Shown piece after piece: positions 18,201 through 25,375 of a DNA stretch of 64,000 nt. The first letter of the stretch is position 1. Every line of letters begins with the position of its first letter. The notes beneath the pieces were generated by a model. That model saw only the letters and a list, made by a program, of their open reading frames with translations. It was not told the DNA's origin and did no database searches. The DNA is from Corynebacterium provencense (GTDB lineage: Bacteria; Actinomycetota; Actinomycetes; Mycobacteriales; Mycobacteriaceae), in assembly GCA_900049755.1 (NCBI GenBank), contig LT160593.1, forward strand, positions 893,600 through 957,599, written 5' to 3'. Both the position numbers and the translations under genes were made by a program.

Positions 18201-18380
18201 CTTCCCGCCACCGCAGCATCTCCGGTCGCGGTGAACTTCGGCGGCTCCGCCGTGCCGCTCAATCCCGGGGAGGTCCGGCGCGCCGAAGAGGCCGGGCACG
18301 ACAGGGGGACCGGAGAGACCGGAGCGACCCGAGACACCGGAGAGACCGCGGACGCCGCGGGGAAGGAGAAGGACCAGTGA
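15213..18380 (+). CDS. mnhA: Mrp/Mnh cation/proton antiporter subunit A (A+B fusion)
   Basis: Large polytopic membrane protein of 1055 residues. The N-terminal ~600 residues are an NADH dehydrogenase chain-5/2-like proton channel: WELVSLASFFLI with the key Glu, then GFSKAAQFPFHAWLPEAM and LHAAAVVKAGVYLLLR with conserved Lys/His. After about residue 620 comes the DUF4040/MrpB-like segment (TLGAPDVALTNLMVEF, FRGFDTLGELCVLG). The MrpB domain itself follows (WRGHQSPGGGFLAALVLA, LVFDAGVYLAVIGTV), so MnhB is fused here as in other actinobacteria. It ends in a ~75-residue charged tail. The complex exchanges Na+ (or K+) for protons. First gene of a tightly overlapping operon; GTG 15213. Confidence 0.95.
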   Translation: MTSIVLIPVILAVALVLAPVLVRVLDRNAGWPLAALFTALAVWILADPALAGAVNDHGQVTWSTTWLPDVLPGGGDISFSLRLDGLSLFFVLLALLIGAAVFAYSTRYLHRGDGAMSFYVLMTGFMASVVLLFLADDVALLFIGWELVSLASFFLIARAGHTGEPGAMRTLLLTFTGGLSLLVALGISVAATGTTSLSGIIASDVWGRDAVLTGVVATLTALAGFSKAAQFPFHAWLPEAMAAITPVSAFLHAAAVVKAGVYLLLRFSGAFHDVTVWNLLLIISGMFTAVMAAVFAVQKPDLKKLTAYSTVSQLGWIVATIGVGTPAALAAAVLHTAAHALFKSSLFMVIGVLDHQAGSRDLRDLGVLWRRMPFTFAGAVIAAACMAGIPPTLGFVSKEGMLAAFEEAPLGTAGQTVLLATAAVGALATLLYSAKYVFGAFIDGRPVDSDGTERVPSPSTKPDAEVREASPVFWIPAVLPAVASLPAVVMLSAWDGPLDTVVAATGAGSPHSHLSLWHGWTVPLWITCGVIVVGVLLLFRRRQIFAAAESRHLLPFTGAGFISLTVQLANRWGRLANLPGSSLNPNRHLIWIFAMVLVLAGAAFLDEEGLRQLGSLPPRVDGIDQIGDLVGLAMVLPVVIAIISTRSRFGSVILVGVAGAAVSWIMLTLGAPDVALTNLMVEFVVTVFLMLVVRHQPRLYLREGENRAKFSVVAATVVGIVVFVGSWLLVGRHGRPELAMWYLENGPEETGANNIVASIIVEFRGFDTLGELCVLGMAGLVVAAVVGSVPRSPVPGYGPGSTSELFRRKTTGKATARFADVHNVPELAPFYSRYLRSTYLNSMLGRVVMWPMAAVLVLYSAAVFWRGHQSPGGGFLAALVLALGIVFWYLVQPSSRTVGAPEIGYRIIGAGMLLALGTGLVGYLAPEGAGFLTPLHGEFAGQHLTTSLVFDAGVYLAVIGTVMTVVNMLGGRGRPGADPDRSHKADPVETGDTPAPLPATAASPVAVNFGGSAVPLNPGEVRRAEEAGHDRGTGETGATRDTGETADAAGKEKDQ

Positions 18381-18540
18381 TCATCTCCGCTGTCATCGCG
18401 ATCCTCATCGCCGGCGGTGTCTACCTCGTCATGCAGCGGGGCATGGTGCGCATCATCATCGGAACGACCCTGATGAGCCACGGCGTTAACCTCCTGCTGC
18501 TGGCGACCGGAGTGGGCGCCTGGCGGGACGACCCCGTCGC
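18377..18540 (+). CDS. mnhC: Mrp antiporter subunit C, truncated by assembly artifact
   Basis: The first ~55 residues of MnhC are present (starts MIISAVIAILIAGGVYLVMQ, then RIIIGTTLMSHGVNLLLL), typical of the NuoK-like subunit with conserved Gly/Glu-poor helices. GTG 18377 overlaps the mnhA stop as GTGA. At 18541 the frame runs into a mate-pair adapter, so everything after it is false. The native C-terminal part and the intergenic junction with mnhD are missing from the assembly. By comparison with usual MnhC lengths (roughly 110-165 residues, from memory), about 200-400 bp may be lost. The gene is probably intact in the organism. Confidence 0.85.
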
Positions 18541-18605
18541 CTGTCTCTTATACACATTAGATGTGGATAAGACACAGCTGCGGGACCCGGGGGTCCTCTG
18601 GCGCA
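18541..18605. other. Assembly artifact: junction adapter plus copied segment between mnhC and mnhD
   Basis: Bases 18541-18577 carry the near-perfect adapter (CTGTCTCTTATACACAT, then AGATGTGGATAAGACACAG). Bases 18578-18605 copy 16296-16323 (26 of 28 identical), 2.28 kb upstream in the same orientation. The six bases GTCGCC flank the junction (18536-18541 and 18606-18611), as from microhomology gap closing. Here native sequence is deleted, not just interrupted. Confidence 0.93.
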
Positions 18606-20225
18606 GTCGCCCTGCTGGTTCCGGCCGCCGGAATTGCCGGCGGTGGCGTCCTGCTGGCGGCGGTGTCCGGGCCCGGTGGACAGGCCGGCACCGGCGTCAT
18701 CGCCACCGGTATCGGCCAGTTCGTCGGCGGAGTGTCCATACCCCTCGTGGCGGACACGCTGTCGGCGCTGATGATCATGACGACCTCGGTCGTCGCCCTG
18801 GCGGCGAACTGGTTCGCCGAGGTGGTGGGTGAGAACCGGGTCAGATTCTTCCCCTCCATGACCCTCATGCTTCTCGGAGGTGTGTGGGGGGCACTGCTGA
18901 CCGCCGACCTGTTCAACCTCTTCGTGTTCATCGAGATCATGCTCATGCCGTCCTTCGGGCTGCTGACGATGACCGGTACCTGGGCGCGGCTGTCAGCAGG
19001 CCGGACGTTCATCCTCGTCAACCTGGTGACCTCCATGTGTCTGCTCGCCGGGGTGGGCCTGGTGTACGGGGTCGTGGGGACGACCAACCTCGCCGCCCTG
19101 GCCGGGGCGGCCGGACCCCGGGCCTCTGAAGCCGGCTTCGACGACGGAGTCTTCGGGACCCAGTGGCAGCTGTGGCTCGCCCTGGGAATGGTGCTCATCG
19201 CCCTGTGCGTGAAATCAGGGTCGACCCCGGTGCACACCTGGCTGCCCCGTGCCTACGGGTTCACCTCCCCGACGGTGATGGCACTGTTCTCCGGTCTCCA
19301 CACGAAGGTCGGCGTGTATGCCGTGCTGCGTGTGTACATGACGGTCTTCGACGGTGACCAGCGGTGGGCCCAGGTGATCCTCGGCTTCGCGGTGGCGGGC
19401 ATGCTCATCGGCAGTTTCGCCGGGCTCGGCGAGACCACACTGCGTGGCGTCATCGCGTACCAGATGGTCAACGGGATCCCTTTCATCCTCATCGCACTGG
19501 CCTTCCTGTCCGGCAATGCCGGGCTGATGCTGTCCGCGGCCGTGTTCTACATGCTGCACCACATGGTCAGCGCGGCCGCGATGATTCTCGCCGCGGGTGC
19601 TGTCGAGGAGACCTACGGAACCGGCCGGCTGCGCCGCCTGTCCGGGCTGATGCGTCGGGACCCCCTGGTCTCCACCGTCTTCGCCGCCGCGGCACTGTCT
19701 CTCGCAGGACTGCCCCCGTTCTCCGGACTGTGGGGGAAACTGCTGATCGTGCTGGGTATCAGCGCCGACTCCGGGTGGAAGGTGTGGGTGGGCCTGGCGG
19801 CGGTCGTCGTCGCCTCGGTCGGTGCCCTGCTGAGCCTCCTGTACGCCTGGCGCAAGACGTTCTGGGGCAGGCCGATGGACCCCCAGGACATGGATCCGTC
19901 CCTCGCCGTCAGCGGCAGGATGACCCTCCCCTCGGCCGCGCTCATGGCCGTCAGCGTGGTGATGTTCGTCGCCGTCGGGCCGGTCACCGGGTGGACCAGG
20001 GACGCTGCGGCCGGTCTGATCGACACCACCGGCTATGTCAGGGCGGTCCTGGGCGACCCGGAGGAGGCGGTGGGAGTTGTCCTCCCACCGGAGGAGCTTC
20101 TCGCCCCCTACGATCCCTCCGCCCCCACGACCTCCGACGACACCCCGCCGGCAGAAACCCCGCAGGCTGACACCCCTCAAGCCGACACTCCTCAAGCCGA
20201 CACTCCTCAAGGAGGTGACCGGTGA
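18606..20225 (+). CDS. mnhD: Mrp antiporter subunit D, 5' end missing
   Basis: Polytopic NuoN/NuoM-like proton-channel subunit. Conserved features are NLFVFIEIMLMPSFGLL (the membrane Glu), then GSTPVHTWLPRAYGFTSPTV, LFSGLHTKVGVYAVLRVY and YMLHHMVSAAAM. The native sequence resumes at VALLVPAAGIAGGG; the start codon and perhaps 10-20 residues were lost with the artifact upstream. The 3' end encodes a hydrophilic tail with about three to four TPQAD repeats (15-bp units at about 20160-20210). Stop TGA 20223-20225 overlaps the mnhE start. Any start codon between 18541 and 18605 is spurious. Confidence 0.92.
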   Translation, partial: VALLVPAAGIAGGGVLLAAVSGPGGQAGTGVIATGIGQFVGGVSIPLVADTLSALMIMTTSVVALAANWFAEVVGENRVRFFPSMTLMLLGGVWGALLTADLFNLFVFIEIMLMPSFGLLTMTGTWARLSAGRTFILVNLVTSMCLLAGVGLVYGVVGTTNLAALAGAAGPRASEAGFDDGVFGTQWQLWLALGMVLIALCVKSGSTPVHTWLPRAYGFTSPTVMALFSGLHTKVGVYAVLRVYMTVFDGDQRWAQVILGFAVAGMLIGSFAGLGETTLRGVIAYQMVNGIPFILIALAFLSGNAGLMLSAAVFYMLHHMVSAAAMILAAGAVEETYGTGRLRRLSGLMRRDPLVSTVFAAAALSLAGLPPFSGLWGKLLIVLGISADSGWKVWVGLAAVVVASVGALLSLLYAWRKTFWGRPMDPQDMDPSLAVSGRMTLPSAALMAVSVVMFVAVGPVTGWTRDAAAGLIDTTGYVRAVLGDPEEAVGVVLPPEELLAPYDPSAPTTSDDTPPAETPQADTPQADTPQADTPQGGDR

Positions 20226-21454
20226 TGGCGCTCCGCTCCCCCGGTTCCCTGTTCAGGTCCGCCGTGCACGTGGTGACGTACTGCGGCTGGCTCGTCGGCC
20301 AGATTGTCAGGGAATCGCTGATCATGGCCAAGGACACCTTCACCACCGGCCGCAACATCGCCCCGGTGATCATCTACTATCCGCTGCGCGTCACCAAGGA
20401 GACCGATGTCGCGGCGTTCATCGCATCCATCACCATGACACCGGGCACCCTCGCCCTGGGGATCACCGGGCCGAAGGAGGTCGACGATGACGCCGCGTCC
20501 GGGAAGTTCAACCCGCGGGACATCGGTGCCACCGGGCCGAAGGAGTTCCGCACCCACGGTCTGCCCCGGGTCCAACGTTTCCTCGCCGTCCACGCGATGT
20601 ACGGCGCGGACCCCCAGGAGCTCATCCATTCCCTGGCGGTGATGGAGGCGAAGCTTGCTCCCGAGGTCAAGCGCAGAACTCCGGAGTTCGATGTCGAGCA
20701 CCTGGTCGAACGCGGTGTCCCCGGCCCACGCGGCTACCGGGGCACCCACGGTGGACGTGCCAGCGAAGACAGTGTGTTTGCTGTGGAGAAGGTCGACTCG
20801 ACCCCTCATGCCACCGCATTCGTCGCGGCGATCATGCGTGCCGAGGATGAGCTTGATGTCGCCGACCTTCCGGACCTGTCCAAGGCGGAGCGGGAGAAGA
20901 TCGCCCGGGAGCACGCGGAGAAGATGGCGGCGAAGCGGAAGCTGGAGCAGAAGCGGCGGCGGGAGGCCCGTGCCGCACTCGCTGCGCTGGGAGAGGAGGA
21001 CGCCAGCATCTACGAACGCGCCGCAGAAGGTCTCGGTCTGACGTCGGGCCTGACCCGGTCCCGCGACGGGGCCTCCACCTCCGACGCCGCACCCGGTTCC
21101 GGCGCCACCGGGAGCAGTACCGGGGATGGCCGGGAGGGAGGTTCGGACCGGTCGGAGACCGGAGACGGCGCCGACTCCGGAACGGGGAAAGGCTCCGGCA
21201 GGACGGCCCGGAAGCGACGATCCGGTGTTCCCGCGAACTCGTCCCTCATCAACGCTCTCGAGGTACGGGCCCGGTTGCCGCTGCCGCGTCTCAACATCGG
21301 TCGCCGGCCCGCGGCACCTGCACCGCCTCCGGAGAAGGACTCCGGAGGAGACCGTCCCGGCACCGGCACCACCAACGGCGACGGCGACGGCGGGACCGGC
21401 ACTGACACCGGGAACAGGAACGGGAAAGACAAGAAGAAGGAGGAGGACCAGTGA
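20222..21454 (+). CDS. mnhE: Mrp antiporter subunit E with long hydrophilic extension
   Basis: The N-terminal ~130 residues match MrpE (YCGWLVGQIVRESLIMAKD, YYPLRVTKETDVAAFIASIT, MTPGTLALGI). The protein then continues to 410 residues, roughly 2.5 times the usual MnhE. The extension contains a Lys/Glu/Ala-rich coiled-coil-like segment (KAEREKIAREHAEKMAAKRK) and a Gly/Ser/Asp/Thr-rich disordered tail. The start is GTG 20222 (overlapping the mnhD stop) or ATG 20225; a strong AAGGAGGTG ribosome-binding site precedes both. The extension is probably cytoplasmic and of unknown role. Confidence 0.9.
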   Translation: MMALRSPGSLFRSAVHVVTYCGWLVGQIVRESLIMAKDTFTTGRNIAPVIIYYPLRVTKETDVAAFIASITMTPGTLALGITGPKEVDDDAASGKFNPRDIGATGPKEFRTHGLPRVQRFLAVHAMYGADPQELIHSLAVMEAKLAPEVKRRTPEFDVEHLVERGVPGPRGYRGTHGGRASEDSVFAVEKVDSTPHATAFVAAIMRAEDELDVADLPDLSKAEREKIAREHAEKMAAKRKLEQKRRREARAALAALGEEDASIYERAAEGLGLTSGLTRSRDGASTSDAAPGSGATGSSTGDGREGGSDRSETGDGADSGTGKGSGRTARKRRSGVPANSSLINALEVRARLPLPRLNIGRRPAAPAPPPEKDSGGDRPGTGTTNGDGDGGTGTDTGNRNGKDKKKEEDQ

Positions 21455-21729
21455 CCCCGACCCATCTGCTGTGGATCTTCGCGGGAATCTCCGCGGTGAT
21501 CGTCGGCATCTCCATGCTCGTCGTGCTCTGGAGAGCGGTGACGACAGGGAACGACGCCCGGCGGGCGGTTCTCGCCGACATCATCTTCGTCACCGTTATC
21601 GCGGGTTTCCTCGTGTACACCCTGTTCGAGAGATCATCGATCGTCTATGACGTGGTTCTCATCGCCGGTCTCGGCGGTGCCATCAGCACCATCTCCTATG
21701 CACGGGTCCTCACCCGGGGACGACGGTGA
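21451..21729 (+). CDS. mnhF: Mrp antiporter subunit F
   Basis: 92-residue protein with three predicted membrane helices (LLWIFAGISAVIVGISMLVV; VLADIIFVTVIAGFLVYTLF; YDVVLIAGLGGAISTISYA). The conserved Asp lies at the second helix, as in MrpF. GTG 21451 overlaps the mnhE stop, and its own stop overlaps mnhG. Structural subunit of the Mrp complex. Confidence 0.92.
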   Translation: MTPTHLLWIFAGISAVIVGISMLVVLWRAVTTGNDARRAVLADIIFVTVIAGFLVYTLFERSSIVYDVVLIAGLGGAISTISYARVLTRGRR

Positions 21730-22166
21730 GTGAGATGGGTGCATTCACCGGTTCCGTCACCGGTTCCCTGTCAGTCCTCGCCGCCGAAGCACCGGTCATG
21801 CGCGAATACCATGAACTGACCTGGTGGGGGGCTGTGGTCGTCGGTCTGCTGGCGGTCGCAGGATCCCTGTTCATCCTTGTCTCCGCTGTGGCGATGTACC
21901 TGGCCCCGGACGCCCTCAGTCAGGTCAACATGCTGGGCCCTGCCATGGGTATGGGACTGCCGCTGCTGATCATCGCGCACCTGGTCAACTCGTGGCTCAC
22001 CGAGGGGTTCGCACTGGGACAGCTGCTCGAGGCCGTCGGGGCGATCGGAGCTCTGCTCATCGTCCAGGCGGTCGGTTCGTGGGTGATGGGCCGTGCCCTG
22101 CACGCCACACACTGGGACCACACTGTCCCGTTGTCCGGAGGGGAACGGGAACCGGGGAAAGGGTGA
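21726..22166 (+). CDS. mnhG: Mrp antiporter subunit G
   Basis: 146-residue membrane protein, the last gene of the mnh operon. Three helices are visible (WWGAVVVGLLAVAGSLFILV; LGPAMGMGLPLLIIAHLV; AVGAIGALLIVQAVGSWVM), typical of MrpG, with an N-terminal extension of about 30 residues. GTG 21726 overlaps the mnhF stop. The stop codon lies within a 10-bp hairpin that may end transcription. Confidence 0.9.
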   Translation: MSEMGAFTGSVTGSLSVLAAEAPVMREYHELTWWGAVVVGLLAVAGSLFILVSAVAMYLAPDALSQVNMLGPAMGMGLPLLIIAHLVNSWLTEGFALGQLLEAVGAIGALLIVQAVGSWVMGRALHATHWDHTVPLSGGEREPGKG

Positions 22167-22186
22167 CAGGCCCCCGCCTGTCACCC
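22161..22186. terminator. Hairpin at the mnhG 3' end
   Basis: Perfect 10-bp stem GGGTGACAGG / CCTGTCACCC with a 6-nt CCCCCG loop, overlapping the mnhG stop. There is no T-run on either side, so it may be a weak terminator or an mRNA 3'-end stabiliser between the convergent mnhG and katA. Confidence 0.5.
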
Positions 22187-22253
22187 TGTCATCGGACACC
22201 TGCGGCCCGCTCTTCACGGACCTCGGTCTCCGACCCCCCTGTGCCCGGCAGCG

Positions 22254-23903
22254 TCAGCTGTTGCTGAGCTCCGTGTAGATCTCCCGGACACGGTCCCGCA
22301 GGTTCTCGTCCACTTTCCCCCAGTAGACCCAGCACTGACCCTCGACCTGCTCCGAGACGCCCTGCATGGCGCGGGCGATGTTGCCGGCGAGCCGTTCGCG
22401 GGCGGCGTCGTCCAGCACCTCACGGACCAGCTGGCCGGCCTGAACGAAATCGTCGTCCTCCGGGTGCCGGACGTAGGCTCCCCGGGTCAGGTCACCGCCG
22501 TAGTTCTCGTCGAACAGTCCCAGGTCGTCAGCCGGCCCGGTGGCGGATTCCGCGCCCCGTCCGAAACCGTACTTCGAGGTGCCCGGTTCCACGCCTGCCT
22601 CCACGACACCGGATCCGTCGGAGACGTCGGCCACGCCTTCCTCACGTTCGTAGCGGTTCGGCGAGTAGAGCGGCGTGCCTGCCGGCGGGAACTCGTAGGC
22701 CGCGGCGCCGTCCTTGGCGGTGTAGAAGTTCCTGTCCTCGACCACCGGCCGGTTCACCGGCAGCTGGAAGTAGTTCACCCCCAGGCGGTAACGCTGGGTG
22801 TCCGCGTAGGCGAAGGTACGGGCCATGAGCATCTTGTCCGGGGAGAACCCGATGCCGGGAACGATGTTGGAGGGAGCGAACGCGGCCTGCTCGATCTGGG
22901 CGAAGAAGTTCTCCGGGTTCCGGTTCAGGGTGAAATGGCCCACCGGAATCAGCGGGTAGTCCTTCTGGGACCAGGTCTTGGTGAGGTCGAAGGGGTTCCA
23001 GCGGTAGCCCGGGGCTTCGTCGAGGGGCATGATCTGCACCTTGAAGTCCCAGGTCGGGTAGTCGCCCCGTTCGATGGCCTCGTACAGGTCGGCGCGGGTG
23101 TGGTCGAAGTCGCCGGAACCGACGATTCTTCCTGCTTCTTCGTCGGTGAAGTACTCCCATCCCTGGCGGGTCTTGAAGTGGTACTTCACCCAGAAGCGTT
23201 CACCGGAAGCGTTGATCCACTGGTAGGTGTGGGAGCTGAAGCCGTCCATGTGGCGGGCGTCCCGCGGGATACCGCGGTCGCCCATCAGGTAGGTGACCTG
23301 GTGCGCGGACTCCGGACTGCGGGTCCAGAAGTCCCACTGCATGTCCGGGCTGCGCAGCCCGTTGGTGAGCCGCTTCTGGGAGCGGATGAAGTCGGGGAAC
23401 TTCATTCCGTCCCGGAGGAAGAACACGGGGGTGTTGTTGCCCACGAGGTCGTAGTTTCCCTGCCTGGTGTAGAACTTCAGCGAGAATCCGCGGACGTCAC
23501 GGACGGTGTCGGGGAAGCCCTGCTCACCGGCGACGGTGGAGAAGCGGGCGAGCATCGGGGTAACGCGTCCGGGCTGGAACAGGTCCGCCTTCGTGTACCT
23601 GGAGACGTCTTCCGTGACGGTGAGCTCGCCGAATGCGCCGGTGCCCTTGGCGTGGACATTGCGCTCCGGGATGCGCTCACGGTTGAAGTGGGCGTGCTTC
23701 TCGAGCAGGTGGGTGTCCGTCAGTGCGAGGGGCCCCTGCTCCCCCACGGTCACCGAGTGCTCCTCGGTCCGGACCGGTGCTCCGTTGACGTTGGTGGAGT
23801 GGCCCGAGTAAGGGCACACACCCCGGGTTGCGATGTCTTCGGGTCCGGTGGGACCGGATGCTCCGGCCCGGTCTTCAGGGGTGGTGCGGTCGTTGACAGT
23901 CAT
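22254..23903 (-). CDS. katA: Monofunctional heme catalase
   Basis: 549-residue clade-type catalase that breaks down hydrogen peroxide. The distal catalytic His lies in [14 protein letters not shown], the Asn in [14 protein letters not shown], and the proximal heme-ligand Tyr in [19 protein letters not shown]-binding and interface regions ([13 protein letters not shown]) are present. Length and ends look complete; the N-terminal ~50 residues are longer than in the smallest catalases. A GGAGGAC ribosome-binding site lies just upstream of the ATG. Divergent from sigC, an arrangement also seen in Corynebacterium glutamicum. Confidence 0.97.
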   Translation of the reverse strand: MTVNDRTTPEDRAGASGPTGPEDIATRGVCPYSGHSTNVNGAPVRTEEHSVTVGEQGPLALTDTHLLEKHAHFNRERIPERNVHAKGTGAFGELTVTEDVSRYTKADLFQPGRVTPMLARFSTVAGEQGFPDTVRDVRGFSLKFYTRQGNYDLVGNNTPVFFLRDGMKFPDFIRSQKRLTNGLRSPDMQWDFWTRSPESAHQVTYLMGDRGIPRDARHMDGFSSHTYQWINASGERFWVKYHFKTRQGWEYFTDEEAGRIVGSGDFDHTRADLYEAIERGDYPTWDFKVQIMPLDEAPGYRWNPFDLTKTWSQKDYPLIPVGHFTLNRNPENFFAQIEQAAFAPSNIVPGIGFSPDKMLMARTFAYADTQRYRLGVNYFQLPVNRPVVEDRNFYTAKDGAAAYEFPPAGTPLYSPNRYEREEGVADVSDGSGVVEAGVEPGTSKYGFGRGAESATGPADDLGLFDENYGGDLTRGAYVRHPEDDDFVQAGQLVREVLDDAARERLAGNIARAMQGVSEQVEGQCWVYWGKVDENLRDRVREIYTELSNS

Positions 23904-24052
23904 GGTGTCCTCCAGTCAGGTGGATCAGTGGAACTCCGTCAACACCGGTTATACACGATCTGATCGTTTCTGTCGATCAGTCGCAACTTATTACCTATGG
24001 TTTACCTATCATGCGGGGGGTGTGTGACCACCCGGGTGCTACAGTTATGCGC

Positions 24053-24727
24053 GTGCGTGAACACTTCTCCCGGCAACGCCGGTCGGCCACCTCCGGACAC
24101 GGTTCCGACGATGCCGCCGTCACCGATCTCGCACTGAAGGCCGGGGCCGGGGACAGGCAGGCACTCTCCGCGTTCATCGAGGCCACACACGGTGACGTCT
24201 GGCGGCTCCTCGCCCATCTCGCGGACACCGACCGCGCCGACGACCTCACCCAGGAGACTTATCTCCGCGTCCTCGGTGCACTCCCCCGCTTTGCCGCACG
24301 GTCCTCCGCACGGACCTGGATCCTGTCCCTGGCCCGCAGAGTGTGGGTCGACAGTGTGCGACATGACATGGCCCGGCCGCGGAAGTCCGTCGAAGAATGG
24401 GAGGACGCCGCGGGTCAGACCCCCTCGTCCGACACCGCCGGCGACCAGGCGTGGGCCGAGCTCGTGGATGCCCGGGCGATGCTCGACAACCTGCCCACGG
24501 AACGGCGCGAAGCGCTCGTACTCACCCAGATTCTCGGCTACTCCTACGCCGAGGCCGCCGACATCTGTGACGTGAGAGTCGGCACGATCCGCTCCCGTGT
24601 CGCCCGGGCCCGCGCCGACCTCCTCGAAGCACAGAAGAACGCGCGTCGGACCGTCCCGGGGACCGCGGGCAGCCAGGTGTCTTCCCGCGGCAGCGGAGAC
24701 ACGGGCGGCCACCTCCACCTCGCTTGA
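24053..24727 (+). CDS. sigC: ECF-type RNA polymerase sigma factor SigC
   Basis: ECF sigma factor of about 224 residues. Sigma region 2 includes RLLAHLADTDRADDLTQETY and FAARSSARTWILSLARR. Region 4 carries LPTERREALVLTQILGYSYA then a helix-turn-helix (EAADICDVRVGTIRSRVARA). Its position divergent from katA supports SigC, which in corynebacteria controls respiratory-chain genes. No anti-sigma factor gene is adjacent. The start is uncertain: GTG 24053 fits a leaderless transcript (TACAGT at 24040-24045, 7 nt before), while ATG 24047 lies almost inside the -10. A Thr/Gly/Ser-rich tail of ~35 residues ends the protein. Confidence 0.9.
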   Translation: MREHFSRQRRSATSGHGSDDAAVTDLALKAGAGDRQALSAFIEATHGDVWRLLAHLADTDRADDLTQETYLRVLGALPRFAARSSARTWILSLARRVWVDSVRHDMARPRKSVEEWEDAAGQTPSSDTAGDQAWAELVDARAMLDNLPTERREALVLTQILGYSYAEAADICDVRVGTIRSRVARARADLLEAQKNARRTVPGTAGSQVSSRGSGDTGGHLHLA

Positions 24728-24765
24728 CCGGGTCCCCCGGTCCGCCCGGCGAAGCTCAGCCGGGC

Positions 24766-24795
24766 CGGGCACGACCGGTCCGGGCACGACCGGTC
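24766..24795 (+). repeat. Perfect 15-bp tandem duplication
   Basis: CGGGCACGACCGGTC occurs twice in direct succession in the sigC-VOC convergent spacer (24728-24845). No clear terminator with a T-run is seen there. Confidence 0.75.
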
Positions 24796-24845
24796 CGGGG
24801 AGAGTCCCGGTCACCCGGGGCAACTCCGGTGGCGTCGAGGGTGGT

Positions 24846-25208
24846 CTAGCGGTGCAGTGACCGGTAGAACACGATGCCGTTGCCCGCGTTGTCGTAGACG
24901 ACAGCGCGGCGCTCATGGGCGTCATCGTGGGCCTCCTGGACAACTGCTCCGCCGTTGGCGTCGACGAGAGCGGCGTCCCGGTCCGGATCGTCGCTCTTGA
25001 TGCCCACGACGACCTTTCCGGGGATGGGGTGGTCGATGGAGGTACTCAGGGCCAGGGTCACCTGCCCCGCATCAAGTGCGGCGAAGTGACTGCCGTCCCT
25101 GAACTTGAGCGGGAAACCGAGCACCTCGGTGTAGAACTTCAGCGACTCGTCGATGTCTTCGGTGGACAGGAAAATGAACTTCAGTTCGCGGCTAGGCTCG
25201 TCGGCCAT
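24846..25208 (-). CDS. VOC-family (glyoxalase/bleomycin-resistance-like) protein
   Basis: 120-residue single VOC-fold protein. Two beta-alpha-beta-beta-beta units are visible: KFIFLSTEDIDESLKFYTEV then FPLKFRDGSHFAALDAG, and KVVVGIKSDDPDRDAALVDA then VVYDNAGNGIVFYRS. It could be a glyoxalase-like enzyme, a dioxygenase or a binding protein; metal ligands are not clearly of the glyoxalase I type. An excellent GAGGAGA ribosome-binding site precedes the ATG. The gene is monocistronic and convergent with sigC. Confidence 0.85.
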   Translation of the reverse strand: MADEPSRELKFIFLSTEDIDESLKFYTEVLGFPLKFRDGSHFAALDAGQVTLALSTSIDHPIPGKVVVGIKSDDPDRDAALVDANGGAVVQEAHDDAHERRAVVYDNAGNGIVFYRSLHR

Positions 25209-25375
25209 GGTCGTCTCCTCGGGAATGTCGGGATGTACGGTGACTGTCTTCTGGTTCAGGCACGTGCCGGTTCACTGTGGTGACACGTGCACCGTCCACG
25301 CTACCGCGCGCGGGGACGCGGCGTCAGATCCCGGCAGCCCCTGAATCAAACCCTCCGACCGGCACCCGTGCGTTG

